DNA of 64,000 bases from assembly GCA_015521685.1 (NCBI GenBank), contig WANT01000008.1, forward strand, positions 46,164-110,163, in the 5' to 3' direction. Positions 36,471 to 46,397 of this stretch are shown one piece after another. Source of the DNA: Aeropyrum sp. (GTDB lineage: Archaea; Thermoproteota; Thermoprotei_A; Sulfolobales; Acidilobaceae). Position 1 is the stretch's first letter, and the number at the start of each line of letters is the position of its first letter. The position numbers were made by a program, and so were the translations under genes. Under the pieces are notes generated by a model that saw only the letters and a list, made by a program, of their open reading frames with translations, did no database searches and was not told the origin of the DNA.

Positions 36471-36635
36471 TGTAACGTTGCTTCGCTTGGTATGGCTGCA
36501 GTCATAACCCTCAATCTCTAGGCCGAATCTCTCAGCCAGCCTGCATAGCTCGCTTTTTGGGACAACGCATTTCTGCCCCAACTCTGTCTCCACGAGCACT
36601 AGCTGGTTGTCCAGGATCTTTACTCTAGCCTTCAA
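36462..36635 (-). CDS. Possible 57-residue small protein
   Basis: An open frame starts at TTG 36635 and ends at 36464-36462. The product begins MKARVKILDNQLVLVETELG and continues with CVVPKSELCRLAERFGLEIEG; alternating strands and a helix look like a real small alpha/beta protein, with three Cys. GGTGGTGGGCG precedes the start, and a TATA-like CCCTATAATACC lies at 36683-36694 on this strand. I do not recognise a family. It could be chance, since no homologue could be checked. Confidence 0.45.
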   Translation of the reverse strand: MKARVKILDNQLVLVETELGQKCVVPKSELCRLAERFGLEIEGYDCSHTKRSNVTNL

Positions 36636-36681
36636 CGCCCACCACCGGGGGGTTTGCTCCTCGACATAATTAGGCCGCCCG

Positions 36682-36693
36682 GGTATTATAGGG
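36682..36693. promoter_or_regulatory. Near-palindromic TATA element between apgM and the small ORF
   Basis: GTATTATAGGG (plus) and CCCTATAATAC (minus) is nearly symmetric. It is about 25-30 nt before the TTG of the phosphoglycerate mutase, which would then be leaderless, and about 50 nt before the small ORF on the other strand, so it may act both ways. Confidence 0.45.
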
Positions 36694-36712
36694 TGAGGCG
36701 GGTGTAAGCTTC

Positions 36713-37990
36713 TTGGCTAAGATCGTGTATGTAGTTTTGGACGGTGCTCCAGACTCTCCCACCAGTCCCCGGAAGACTCTAGAGGAGGCTTTTAAGCCAA
36801 ACCTAGACAGCCTGGCGAGGTCCTCTCTCTGCGGTCTTGTCTATACTGTGAAGCCTGGGGTGGCGCCGCAGAGCGACTATGCTACTCTCAGCCTTCTAGG
36901 ATACAACCCCGACCTATACTATCCTGGCAGGGGGCCTTTGGAGGCTCTCGGAGCGGGCCTAGACATGTCTCAAGGTGACATAGCCCTTAGAGCAAACTTT
37001 GCAACTGTTGATCCAGACACGATGAGGATTATCGATAGGAGAGCAGGTAGGAGCCTCTCCTCGCGTGAGGCCAGGGTATTGGCTGAGGCTCTAGACGGAA
37101 TGGAGCTGGATGAAGGTAGGGGTGAGGCGAGGTTTAGGTCGACTATAGGCCATAGAGGCGTGCTCCTCCTTAGGCACAGGGAGCACCATCTAAGCGACAT
37201 GATTACCAACACGGACCCTGCTTATAGGCGGGAAGGTAGGTATAGTGTGGCGCTAGAGAACTTCGAGCCTTACGTAGCTGAGAGCAGGCCCCTAGAGGAC
37301 TCGGAGCCAGCTAGGGTTGCAGCGATGCTCCTCAACGAGTTTACTAGGAGGGCTGTAGAGATGCTTGATGGGCATCCTGTAAACTTGGAAAGGGCTAGGA
37401 GGGGGCTCCTAAAGGCTAACGCTGTTCTCTCCAGAGACGCGGGGAAACTCCCGGACTCCGCTCCTCCGAGCTTCAGGTCCAGGTTCGGCCTGTCAGGTGC
37501 TAGTATTGCCGAGATGGTGGTTGAGGTGGGCATTTCTAGGTATGTAGGTCTGAATAGTATAGGCGTTGAGGTGGAGGGCAGGCCCAAGGCCGAGCTTTAC
37601 AGGGAGGAGGCGGAGAAGGCTTTGAAGGCGCTCGAGGACTTTGACCTAGTCTACGTTCACCTGAAAGGCCCCGACGAGCCGGGTCATGACGGGGATATTG
37701 AGGGGAAGGTGCGGGCAGTTGAGGAGATAGATATGTATTTCTTCTCTAGCCTTATAGAGGGTCTTGACGGTTTTGATGAGCGTCCAGCAGTCATTGTGAC
37801 TTCTGACCACGCAACACCATGGGATAGGAGGTCTCACAGTGGAGACCCAGTCCCCCTCATGGTTCATCATCCAGCCTTCTCCTCAGGTCCTAGTAGCTTC
37901 TCTGAGACCGCCTGTGAAGGAGGGAGGCTAGGGTTGTTGGTTGGAGGGTATAAGATTTTGCCAAGCGTGCTCCGCCTCCTTCCTGCATAG
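36713..37990 (+). CDS. apgM: 2,3-bisphosphoglycerate-independent phosphoglycerate mutase, archaeal type
   Basis: A 425-residue alkaline-phosphatase-superfamily mutase that interconverts 3- and 2-phosphoglycerate. Metal-site blocks are VVLDGAPDSP at the start, PQSDYATLSLLGY (about 52-64, Ser nucleophile in QSD), HLKGPDEPGHDG near 315 and SDHATPW near 362. Length fits archaeal ApgM. TTG 36713 start close behind a TATA box suggests a leaderless mRNA. Confidence 0.94.
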   Translation: MAKIVYVVLDGAPDSPTSPRKTLEEAFKPNLDSLARSSLCGLVYTVKPGVAPQSDYATLSLLGYNPDLYYPGRGPLEALGAGLDMSQGDIALRANFATVDPDTMRIIDRRAGRSLSSREARVLAEALDGMELDEGRGEARFRSTIGHRGVLLLRHREHHLSDMITNTDPAYRREGRYSVALENFEPYVAESRPLEDSEPARVAAMLLNEFTRRAVEMLDGHPVNLERARRGLLKANAVLSRDAGKLPDSAPPSFRSRFGLSGASIAEMVVEVGISRYVGLNSIGVEVEGRPKAELYREEAEKALKALEDFDLVYVHLKGPDEPGHDGDIEGKVRAVEEIDMYFFSSLIEGLDGFDERPAVIVTSDHATPWDRRSHSGDPVPLMVHHPAFSSGPSSFSETACEGGRLGLLVGGYKILPSVLRLLPA

Positions 37991-38054
37991 TTTTAGCCAC
38001 GAAACCTTCTTCTCCGGATAAGATGGGAGCTCTGACGGGGTGTGTTGCTAGGTA

Positions 38055-39089
38055 ATGTCCGAGGCTGGAGGTAAGAACAGCGACGCTAGGAGATGGTATA
38101 GGAGGCCTCAATCGCCTAGCGTGTCGGCCAGGAAGATACTGAGGGCTGTGGGCCTACTGAAGTATATATACATATCTGCGGCTGTCTCGGCAGTTATGTC
38201 AGTCGTGGGTATCGCTGCCTACCTCCTGGTCTATCCTAGCAGCGTGGTGCTTGTGGAGGCCTTCGTATGGTTCGTTGAGGCGATAACCTTCTTCGGCCTA
38301 GCTGTGGCGTTCAAGATTGCGGCGTCGAGAACCGTCTACTACAAGGCTAGATTTGAAATACTGAGAGCCGAGAGCCTAGTAGTTCTGCACTCTGCGCTGA
38401 TTGGAGTGGCCATAGTCGTTGGTGTCATGCTGAAGTCTGTGTTTGGAAAGGGGGGCGAGCCGACACCAATGATTCTAGCCCTCTACCCTGGAATAAGCGG
38501 CGTTATCTCCTACATTCTCGAGAAATACATGTTCGCCAAGCTCAAGAGGATAGAGGTTAAGCTAGCCTCTCTCCGCTTCGTCGCAGAGAAGCTGAAGCTA
38601 GACGTACTGTTAGAGGAGGCAGGAGCAGTCGCCATAATTCTATCAAACATGACTGGTCAAACGCTCTTCGAGACGGTGCTAGTTGTGGTCGTCGGCCTTT
38701 ACCTAGTATACGCCCTTGGAGGGATCGCAGTGAGGAACCTGCTATACTTGGTTGGCCCAGGTCCTCAGGACGAAAGACTCCGGGTTAGGCGGCAGGTCGA
38801 GATGGTCCTATCCGAGATGGGCTATACTCCTAGATCAATACGTATAGAATCATATGGAACTTTTTCTGAGGCCGAGGTGTGGGTTGAGTACTCTGGCCGG
38901 GCGACCTTAGAGAAATCCTTCAAGACCTCGGTGTCTATAGCGAGAGCACTTGTAGCTAGGATTCCAGAGCTTCTGAGAGCAGTTGTAATAATGGTTCCGG
39001 TAAGGAAGACGGTTATCAGGAGGTATTACAGGGCTGAGGAGAAGGGGGAGGAGCCTACCAGGGCTGAGTCTCGAGGAGCGAACCTCTAG
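38055..39089 (+). CDS. CDF-like six-helix membrane protein
   Basis: A 344-residue protein: basic N-terminus, about six helices (roughly 38-58, 62-83, 105-128, 137-155, 185-200 and 207-225) and a 110-residue cytoplasmic C-terminal domain. The arrangement and the segment ARFEILRAESLVVL recall cation diffusion facilitators, but the Asp/His metal ligands usual in helices 2 and 5 are not evident: helix 2 has Glu (VEAFVWFVEAI) and helix 5 begins KLDVLLEEAG. Function as a metal exporter is therefore uncertain. Neighbours give no clue. Confidence 0.7.
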   Translation: MSEAGGKNSDARRWYRRPQSPSVSARKILRAVGLLKYIYISAAVSAVMSVVGIAAYLLVYPSSVVLVEAFVWFVEAITFFGLAVAFKIAASRTVYYKARFEILRAESLVVLHSALIGVAIVVGVMLKSVFGKGGEPTPMILALYPGISGVISYILEKYMFAKLKRIEVKLASLRFVAEKLKLDVLLEEAGAVAIILSNMTGQTLFETVLVVVVGLYLVYALGGIAVRNLLYLVGPGPQDERLRVRRQVEMVLSEMGYTPRSIRIESYGTFSEAEVWVEYSGRATLEKSFKTSVSIARALVARIPELLRAVVIMVPVRKTVIRRYYRAEEKGEEPTRAESRGANL

Positions 39090-39106
39090 ATCATTCCTTA
39101 ATAGGG

Positions 39107-39118
39107 GGTTTATACAAC
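39107..39118 (+). promoter_or_regulatory. TATA box for the MIP18-like gene
   Basis: GGTTTATACAAC, 27-38 nt before TTG 39145; predicts a short or absent leader. Confidence 0.5.
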
Positions 39119-39144
39119 ATTACTAGTGTTCTTGGAGTGGGAGC

Positions 39145-39552
39145 TTGGTAATAGGTAGGATATTCAAGAGCTTCTTGCCAGGAGGGAGGCGGGACGAATA
39201 TAAAGGTGAGGCTCTAGGAAGCCCGGTACCTGAGGCTAAGGGGGGTATAGTAGGGCTAGCCCAAAAAGTCGAGGAAAGTCTGAGCACAGTCATAGTCCCC
39301 GGATACGACATAGACCTAGTTTCCTCGGGCATAGTCAAAAGGATAAGGGTGTCTAGGGATGGCAAAAAGGTGGCTGTCTTCCTAGACTACTCTGGTAGCG
39401 ATCCGGGGTGCTACTACTGCAAATTCATAAATTGGAGCCTGTGGAAGCGTCTGCTCACAGAGGCCGAGTCCAAACTCAAATCTCAGGGATTTGATGAAGT
39501 GTTGTTCATAGACTGGTTTACTGGTGCTGTAATAGAATTCAGGAAAGACTAG
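39145..39552 (+). CDS. MIP18/DUF59-like small protein
   Basis: A 135-residue protein. After a 35-residue basic, Gly-rich N-terminus, the domain reads VIVPGYDIDLVSSGIVKRIRVSRDG, then VAVFLDYSGSDPGCYYC, with two Cys three residues apart. The order of strands and the final VLFIDW resemble the MIP18 (DUF59) family used in iron-sulfur assembly, though this is weak. TTG start after a TATA box; the next gene (rqcH) begins 136 nt on, where I saw nothing else. Confidence 0.6.
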   Translation: MVIGRIFKSFLPGGRRDEYKGEALGSPVPEAKGGIVGLAQKVEESLSTVIVPGYDIDLVSSGIVKRIRVSRDGKKVAVFLDYSGSDPGCYYCKFINWSLWKRLLTEAESKLKSQGFDEVLFIDWFTGAVIEFRKD

Positions 39553-39688
39553 ATGCGCCATGTTTAGATAGTGGCTCAAGAATACGGGTCGAGGTCTCAA
39601 ATCATACGGGCTAAAAGAGGAAATATTACTATATGCGGCGATCACAGAGCACGGCCATTTGAAATGTGAGAGGGCTAGGGGTTAGGGG

Positions 39689-41644
39689 ATGGCGAGAAAA
39701 GCTATGAATAGCCTCGACGTGAGGGTAGTGGTTGGCATGCTCGCCTCTAAGTTAAGCGGGTCCCGTCTCGACAACGTATATTGGCTGGAGTCAGGTGAGG
39801 GTGTTCTACTGAAGGTTAAGGGGCCTGGTGTGCAGGCATATATTGTTGCTGAGCCAGCGGTCAGGCTCCATCTAACGTCGAGGCCTTCTGCGAGGAGGGA
39901 AGCAACTCCAACTGGTCTGGTTGCAGTGCTTAGGAAGTGGGTTAGGGGATCTAGGATAGAGTCCATCGAGCAACTCGGGTTCGACAGGCTTGTCAGGCTG
40001 TCTTTCTCGACTGGCCACAAACTTTATGTAGAGCTAGTGCCTAGGGGCCTCACAGTGTTGGTATCCCCTGAAGACACTATCATAGCGGCCAGCAGGTACG
40101 AGGAATTCAGGGATAGGGCTATAAAGCCCAAGATGGAATACAGGCCTCCCCCTCTACTGAAAGAAAACCCATTCACCCTAGAGCCTAAGGAGCTGGCTGA
40201 GCTTGCGGCTAGAGGCTCGGATATTGTGAGGGGGCTAATTAGGGGGGCTAAGATACCTGGGGAGGCTGCCGAGGAAGCCTTGGATAGGTGCGGAATCGAC
40301 TACGGTCTAGATCCCAGCTCGCTGAGCGATGGTGAGTGGTCATGCGTGGGAGAGGCTCTGGCTGCTATCTACGAAGAGTCTCTACGTGGGAAGGGATATG
40401 TCTGTGGTGGAGGCGGGGGTGATGTTAGCGAGGCTAACCCTTTCTCCCGGCTCAGGCTCGAGTGCAGGGAGTATGGTGACTTCAACGAGGCTCTAGACGA
40501 CTACTTCGCCAGTAATAGCTCACAGAAGTCTGGGGGCGTTGAGTCAGGCGAGGTCGCGAAGCTTAAGAAGAGCATGGAAGAGGCTGCGAGATTGGCTGAA
40601 GACTATATGAAGAAAGCCGAGGTGTTGCGAAAAGCTGCCGAGGCAATAGCATCGTCGTACGGAGAAGTCGAGGAGGCGCTTCGCTGGGCCAGCAAGGGAG
40701 TAGCAAGAGGACCTGTGGTCGAGGTTAGGGGAGGAAGGGCGATTTTGGAGGTGGGGGGAGCAAGGATCGAAGCTGACGCTAGGGAAGGGGTGGACAAGCT
40801 GGTTTTAAGGCTGTTCAGAGAGGCGGGGGAGTATGAGGCAAAGGCAAGAAGGGCTAGGGAAGCCCTAGCTCATGCTAGATCCAAGCTTGAGGAAGCCGTG
40901 ACTAGGGCTCGCCTCAGGCAGTTTAGGGAGAGCTTTAAGAGGAGGAAGAGATTCTGGTTTGAGCGCTACCACTGGACGATCACTAGGGGAGGGTTCCTCG
41001 TTATAGGCGGAAGGGATGCTAGCCAGAACGAGAGCGTGGTCAAGCGATACCTTGGGGAGAACGACATTTTCCTCCACGCCGATGTACACGGGGCGCCAGC
41101 GACGGTAATCCTGACTAAGGGCCGGGAGCCCTCTGAGCCAGATATCTACGATGCCGCGATCCTCGCAGCAGCCTACAGTAGGGCGTGGAAGGCGGGAGCG
41201 GGAGAGGTGAGTGTTTACTGGGTGAAGGGGTCACAAGTATCCAAGACGCCGCCGGCTGGCGAGTACCTGGCTAGAGGAGCCTTCATGGTATATGGCAGGA
41301 GAAACTATGTGCACCACGTGCCTTTAAGGCTGGCTTTAGGCGTGTCTTACGTGGAGGGCATGCCTACAGTATTGGCTGGCAGTGAAGAGTCCGTGAGCAA
41401 GTTCAGCTCTATATACGGTGTGCTAATCCCGGGGGATCTCTCAGTGAGAGAATCTGCCTCTAGGCTCAAAACCCTTATCGCTAAGAGGCTTGAGAAGTCT
41501 GGGAGAGACGACGACTCCCTAATGATAGCAGCGATGCCGGAGGAGGAGTTCGAGTCTCGCATCCCGGGTAGGTCTAGGATTGTAAAGGTTGCTATCGGGG
41601 ATGGAGACAATAGGTCTCTGGTTAATGTTGTATCCGAGTTATAG
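39689..41644 (+). CDS. rqcH: RqcH/NEMF/Tae2-family ribosome quality-control protein
   Basis: A 651-residue NFACT protein. It binds peptidyl-tRNA on split large subunits and, in bacteria, directs alanine tailing of stalled chains. NFACT-N begins SLDVRVVVGMLASKLSGSRLDNVYWL; a helical and coiled-coil middle lies at about 285-420; the NFACT-R domain is at about 425-530, with HWTITRGGFLVIGGRDASQNESVVKRYL and HADVHGAPATVILT. Archaeal members are conserved. ATG start; a gap of 136 nt precedes it. Confidence 0.92.
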   Translation: MARKAMNSLDVRVVVGMLASKLSGSRLDNVYWLESGEGVLLKVKGPGVQAYIVAEPAVRLHLTSRPSARREATPTGLVAVLRKWVRGSRIESIEQLGFDRLVRLSFSTGHKLYVELVPRGLTVLVSPEDTIIAASRYEEFRDRAIKPKMEYRPPPLLKENPFTLEPKELAELAARGSDIVRGLIRGAKIPGEAAEEALDRCGIDYGLDPSSLSDGEWSCVGEALAAIYEESLRGKGYVCGGGGGDVSEANPFSRLRLECREYGDFNEALDDYFASNSSQKSGGVESGEVAKLKKSMEEAARLAEDYMKKAEVLRKAAEAIASSYGEVEEALRWASKGVARGPVVEVRGGRAILEVGGARIEADAREGVDKLVLRLFREAGEYEAKARRAREALAHARSKLEEAVTRARLRQFRESFKRRKRFWFERYHWTITRGGFLVIGGRDASQNESVVKRYLGENDIFLHADVHGAPATVILTKGREPSEPDIYDAAILAAAYSRAWKAGAGEVSVYWVKGSQVSKTPPAGEYLARGAFMVYGRRNYVHHVPLRLALGVSYVEGMPTVLAGSEESVSKFSSIYGVLIPGDLSVRESASRLKTLIAKRLEKSGRDDDSLMIAAMPEEEFESRIPGRSRIVKVAIGDGDNRSLVNVVSEL

Positions 41645-41742
41645 GATGAATGGTGTTGATGGCAATGTTTTCAAATGCCAGCCACTACTATCTAATATTG
41701 ATTTATGCTGGTTTTGCCTAGCGTCGGAGGGTGCCGAGGCTA

Positions 41743-42441
41743 ATGGTTAGCATAACTCAGGAAGCCCTGCTGAGCGCCTTGATAGTCCTAGTGGTAGCGT
41801 CGATGCCTAGCGTCGCCTGGTTCTTCGTCATCAGGAAGAGAATGCTGAAGCAACAGTCTAATTTCATCAAAGATCTAGAGTCTCTTGTTAAGCCCCGCGA
41901 CCAGCGGTACTACCTCCACGGCTATCTAGTCGGCTTTACTGCCGAGTACTGGGTTAATAGGGGTCCAGTGAAAAAAGTGTACGTAACTTACACTACTCCC
42001 CCGTACTACGCGTTCTTCTATCTACCAATCATAGCATTGTTTCGCAAGAGGGAGAGGCTTGAGGTTGCGGTGGAGTTGAGAGAATCCTTGGGGGTGAAGG
42101 GGGAGGCACACATCTATGACTCCTCCAGGTTCGACGTTAAGCGGCTTGTCGCCAACGATGTTAAGAGAAGCCCGGTCAGGAAGAAGCTATCTAAGACTAG
42201 GCTACACTCGCTTAGAGCTGAGGCATACTCCACTCCAGAGGGCGAAGCTCTCGACCTCGCATCCAGGATATGGCAGTCGCTCTCTCAGGTTGGGAGGGTT
42301 TTTCGAGTATCAGTGGTCCCTGGAAGGCGGCTCATCCTAGCCCTCGCATCTCCCAGGCCGGGAATGCATATAGCTGTGGTAGAGAGGGTGTTGGAGGCTG
42401 TCGAGCATGCAAGGAGTAGAGTGGAGGAGGCTAGAGGCTAG
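41743..42441 (+). CDS. Uncharacterised protein with one N-terminal membrane helix
   Basis: A 232-residue protein: one long helix (about residues 5-30), a basic stretch, a hydrophobic loop near PPYYAFFYLPIIALF that could be a second membrane-dipping segment, then a basic C-terminal domain of about 110 residues. No family recognised. ATG 41743 is preferred to GTG 41731 because GGAGGGTG lies at a better distance. The next gene starts inside its 3' end (35-nt overlap), so the pair is co-translated and probably acts together. Confidence 0.65.
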   Translation: MVSITQEALLSALIVLVVASMPSVAWFFVIRKRMLKQQSNFIKDLESLVKPRDQRYYLHGYLVGFTAEYWVNRGPVKKVYVTYTTPPYYAFFYLPIIALFRKRERLEVAVELRESLGVKGEAHIYDSSRFDVKRLVANDVKRSPVRKKLSKTRLHSLRAEAYSTPEGEALDLASRIWQSLSQVGRVFRVSVVPGRRLILALASPRPGMHIAVVERVLEAVEHARSRVEEARG

Positions 42442-43168
42442 CAGGCTACACAGGCTGCTATGTAAAAAGGTGGGATGCCCAGAGTGGGGGATAGGCGAGT
42501 GGAGAACAGAGGCAAGCGCTTCAGAGCTGATGTCAACACGGGAGGATCTTGCTTTGAGTATAGTGAAGCTTGTTTATCGGGTTAGGAAGGGGGGAGATTG
42601 CTGTGGAATACTCGGGAGGATTTCTGAGGAACTTGTTGGGAGGCTTCCGGAGAAGGAGTCGGCGAGGTTGAGGAGGACTCCCGTCGAACCCGTTCTCGAG
42701 GAAAGTATTAGGGGGCCTTCAAGCCTGGCCATGCTAATAGCGTACGCAAGGAGGTTCTCACGATCTCCCAGGGCAGAAAGCCTTCTTGACCTAGTGTCTA
42801 CTATTGTCAAAGAGGCTTCTAGGCCCTGTAGCGTCGATATGGAGGTCGAGCGCAGTGTAGAGAGGCTTGAGAGTAGGATGAAGGCTTACGGACTTCTGCT
42901 CGCCATACTAGTCCCGCTATACTTGCTGGGAATGATTGTGGTAGGCCTCGCCTCAATAATACCTCTGGGCATTGCGACTGTGGTCATATGGCACGTGGTT
43001 AGAAGCGACGGGTTAAGGTACTACAGGCTTAATGTAGAGAGAGGCTGGAGGAAGTGCAGCGTGAGGGAGGAGGACCTCGAGGACATTGTGAGGGGGCTGC
43101 CACCGGAGACAGCTGCCTTCCGAGAGTTGCTTGGCGTAGATGTCAGGAGAGGACTGCGCAGCTCTTAG
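42407..43168 (+). CDS. Uncharacterised protein with a C-terminal helical hairpin
   Basis: A 253-residue protein: a soluble helical N-terminal part of about 160 residues with four Cys, then two adjacent membrane helices (about 166-202, LLLAILVPLYLLGMIVVGLASIIPLGIATVVI), and a 50-residue basic cytoplasmic tail. No family recognised. The start ATG lies 35 nt inside the preceding membrane-protein gene, suggesting a two-component complex in the membrane. Confidence 0.65.
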   Translation: MQGVEWRRLEASRLHRLLCKKVGCPEWGIGEWRTEASASELMSTREDLALSIVKLVYRVRKGGDCCGILGRISEELVGRLPEKESARLRRTPVEPVLEESIRGPSSLAMLIAYARRFSRSPRAESLLDLVSTIVKEASRPCSVDMEVERSVERLESRMKAYGLLLAILVPLYLLGMIVVGLASIIPLGIATVVIWHVVRSDGLRYYRLNVERGWRKCSVREEDLEDIVRGLPPETAAFRELLGVDVRRGLRSS

Positions 43169-43241
43169 CCACTGCCAGATGACTCAAAAATACTCCGTGG
43201 TTCCCAGCCGCTAATGGGCTTTGGTGAACCAGGCATCAAAG

Positions 43242-44051
43242 CTAGCTGCATAGCTCCTCCAAGCTTCTCACGATCTCTAAGTTGATAGACGTATATTGCT
43301 TAGCCTCGGGAGGGGAACGACCCCTATATAACCCTGTCAGTACTAGAACAGCATCCACCCCCCAAGCCTCAGCTAGAGCTACATCAGTATCTAGCCTATC
43401 ACCTATGACTACCGGGTTCTTAGGCTTGAACAAGGAATTAAGTAGAGTTATTAGGGTCTTGGATGGCTTGCCCGCAATCATGTCAGGCTCGCGCCCAGAG
43501 GCCTGAGATAGTAGAGAGATAATTGAGCCAGCTCCGGGGACTAGCCCATGGCCCGTGGGTAAAGCGTGGTCGAGGTTTGTGGCTATGAAGAGGGCTCCGT
43601 TGCTGATGTGGGTGGCCGCTGCTCTTAGCTTGTCGTACGTGATGTTCCTGTCTAAACCGACAATCACTGCCCTAGGCCTAACGCTATCCCTGACGCTATA
43701 GACTAGGTGGCCTGCTAGAACCATCTCCTCGACCAGGCCCTCCTCACCGATAACAATAGAGTCTGTAGGCCCTTCCGAGTCTAGAAGTGAGCTGGCCGCG
43801 CTGAAAGCACTAGTCACTATTCTCTCGGGAGGCAGGTTTATACCGGCTACATCTCTAAGCATTTTAGAGTAGACTCTACGGCTCCTAGTGCTGTTGTTAG
43901 TTAGCAGTACAAGCCTGCCCTCGGAAGCTAGCCTAGATGCGACACCCACATTCTCCTTTATGGGCTGCCCGCCTATCCACACAACTCCATCCAAGTCCAT
44001 GAATACGAGATCATAGGATTCCAGACTGCTACACCAACCCACACAGAGCAC
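43242..44051 (-). CDS. HAD-superfamily phosphatase (NagD-like)
   Basis: A 269-residue HAD hydrolase of class IIA. The nucleophile motif is FMDLDGVVW (about residue 18), motif II LLTNNSTRS, the Lys in GKPSKT (about 190) and motif IV VIGDRLDTDVALAEAWG. The cap is of NagD type (SAFSAASSLL ... VGLDRNITYDKL). Such enzymes act on phosphoglycolate, p-nitrophenyl phosphate or sugar phosphates. The first 12 residues may be a false extension. Confidence 0.88.
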   Translation of the reverse strand: MLCVGWCSSLESYDLVFMDLDGVVWIGGQPIKENVGVASRLASEGRLVLLTNNSTRSRRVYSKMLRDVAGINLPPERIVTSAFSAASSLLDSEGPTDSIVIGEEGLVEEMVLAGHLVYSVRDSVRPRAVIVGLDRNITYDKLRAAATHISNGALFIATNLDHALPTGHGLVPGAGSIISLLSQASGREPDMIAGKPSKTLITLLNSLFKPKNPVVIGDRLDTDVALAEAWGVDAVLVLTGLYRGRSPPEAKQYTSINLEIVRSLEELCS

Positions 44052-44225
44052 CCAATCTCAACCTTACCAGTCGAGGAGATATGGGCGTTGAAGCCACTGG
44101 AGAAACGAATAGGGGGCTAGTGAGGACTACTCCCGACTAAGACTTGGATGACTTGAAGGCATTTGGCCGAGGCCCCCCAATGCACTGCTGCCAATGCCGC
44201 CGGGTTGGTGTTGTGCGGGCTTCTT

Positions 44226-44235
44226 GCTTATAGGG
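44226..44235 (+). promoter_or_regulatory. TATA box for pyrG
   Basis: GCTTATAGGG about 40 nt before ATG 44269. The 200-nt gap upstream of it back to the HAD gene shows no other feature I can support. Confidence 0.5.
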
Positions 44236-44244
44236 CTTGGCTAG

Positions 44245-45882
<1,638 letters not shown>

Positions 45883-45883
45883 C

Positions 45884-46252
45884 CTACTCGTCGGAGAGTA
45901 TGAGATTAATAGACTTAATCCGTAGCTCTACAGTCTTCTTAATACCCCTCTCTCCTGGCTGGTATTTGGGGACAACTATACCTATCTCCTCGAGCTTCCT
46001 TATCTGGCTGCTGATGTTAGCTTTGCTCTGACCCAGCATTTCTGATAGCTCATCTAGGGTTTTCGGCCCGCTGGCTAGAATCTGTATTATCATGGTCCTA
46101 GTATCGCTGGCTAGAGCCTGGGCTATCTTGGATAGGTGTCTATACCCCTTAACATATAGTACGCGATCCTCCTCTACAATCCCCTCCTCCTTGGCTAAGA
46201 ATCTTTTAACTTCTGAGCCCACCTTTGTTCCCCTAGGTATAACCCTGAACAA
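45884..46252 (-). CDS. ArsR-type winged-helix transcriptional regulator
   Basis: A 122-residue protein. The winged helix spans about residues 45-105: IAQALASDTRTMIIQILASGPKTLDELSEML, the recognition helix QSKANISSQIRKLEEIG, and a wing IVVPKYQPGERGIKKTVELR. The N-terminal 40 residues are charged. No metal-binding Cys are seen, so a metal-sensing role is unlikely. It is convergent with pyrG and divergent from rio2; a perfect palindrome lies 60 nt upstream (46311-46327), a candidate operator. Confidence 0.82.
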   Translation of the reverse strand: MFRVIPRGTKVGSEVKRFLAKEEGIVEEDRVLYVKGYRHLSKIAQALASDTRTMIIQILASGPKTLDELSEMLGQSKANISSQIRKLEEIGIVVPKYQPGERGIKKTVELRIKSINLILSDE

Positions 46253-46260
46253 TATTTAAA

Positions 46261-46280
46261 CATTTATAATAATTTAAGCG
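46261..46280 (-). promoter_or_regulatory. Promoter region of the winged-helix regulator
   Basis: CGCTTAAATTATTATAAATG on the minus strand, directly upstream of the ATG at 46252. The CTTAAATT part is about 22-27 nt from the start codon, so the mRNA may be leaderless. Confidence 0.45.
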
Positions 46281-46310
46281 TTAGCTTTACCTGTAATATG
46301 TACGCCTAAC

Positions 46311-46327
46311 ACGTTACCCCGTAACGT
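46311..46327. promoter_or_regulatory. Perfect palindrome, candidate operator
   Basis: ACGTTAC-CCC-GTAACGT, two 7-nt arms with a 3-nt spacer, in the 145-nt gap between the winged-helix regulator and rio2. Size and symmetry suit a dimeric winged-helix protein, so self-regulation is plausible, but no second copy was seen. Confidence 0.4.
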
Positions 46328-46397
46328 AGAAGGATACCGAATAGCTTATCATTAAACACTCGCAAAACCCGGTATTCAATCTTGTGGGAGCGCTATA

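Noticed and set aside
44052-44225. Small RNA or peptide gene between the HAD phosphatase and pyrG
   Set aside because: The only ATG frame gives 19 codons; no box C/D or tRNA-like fold was found.
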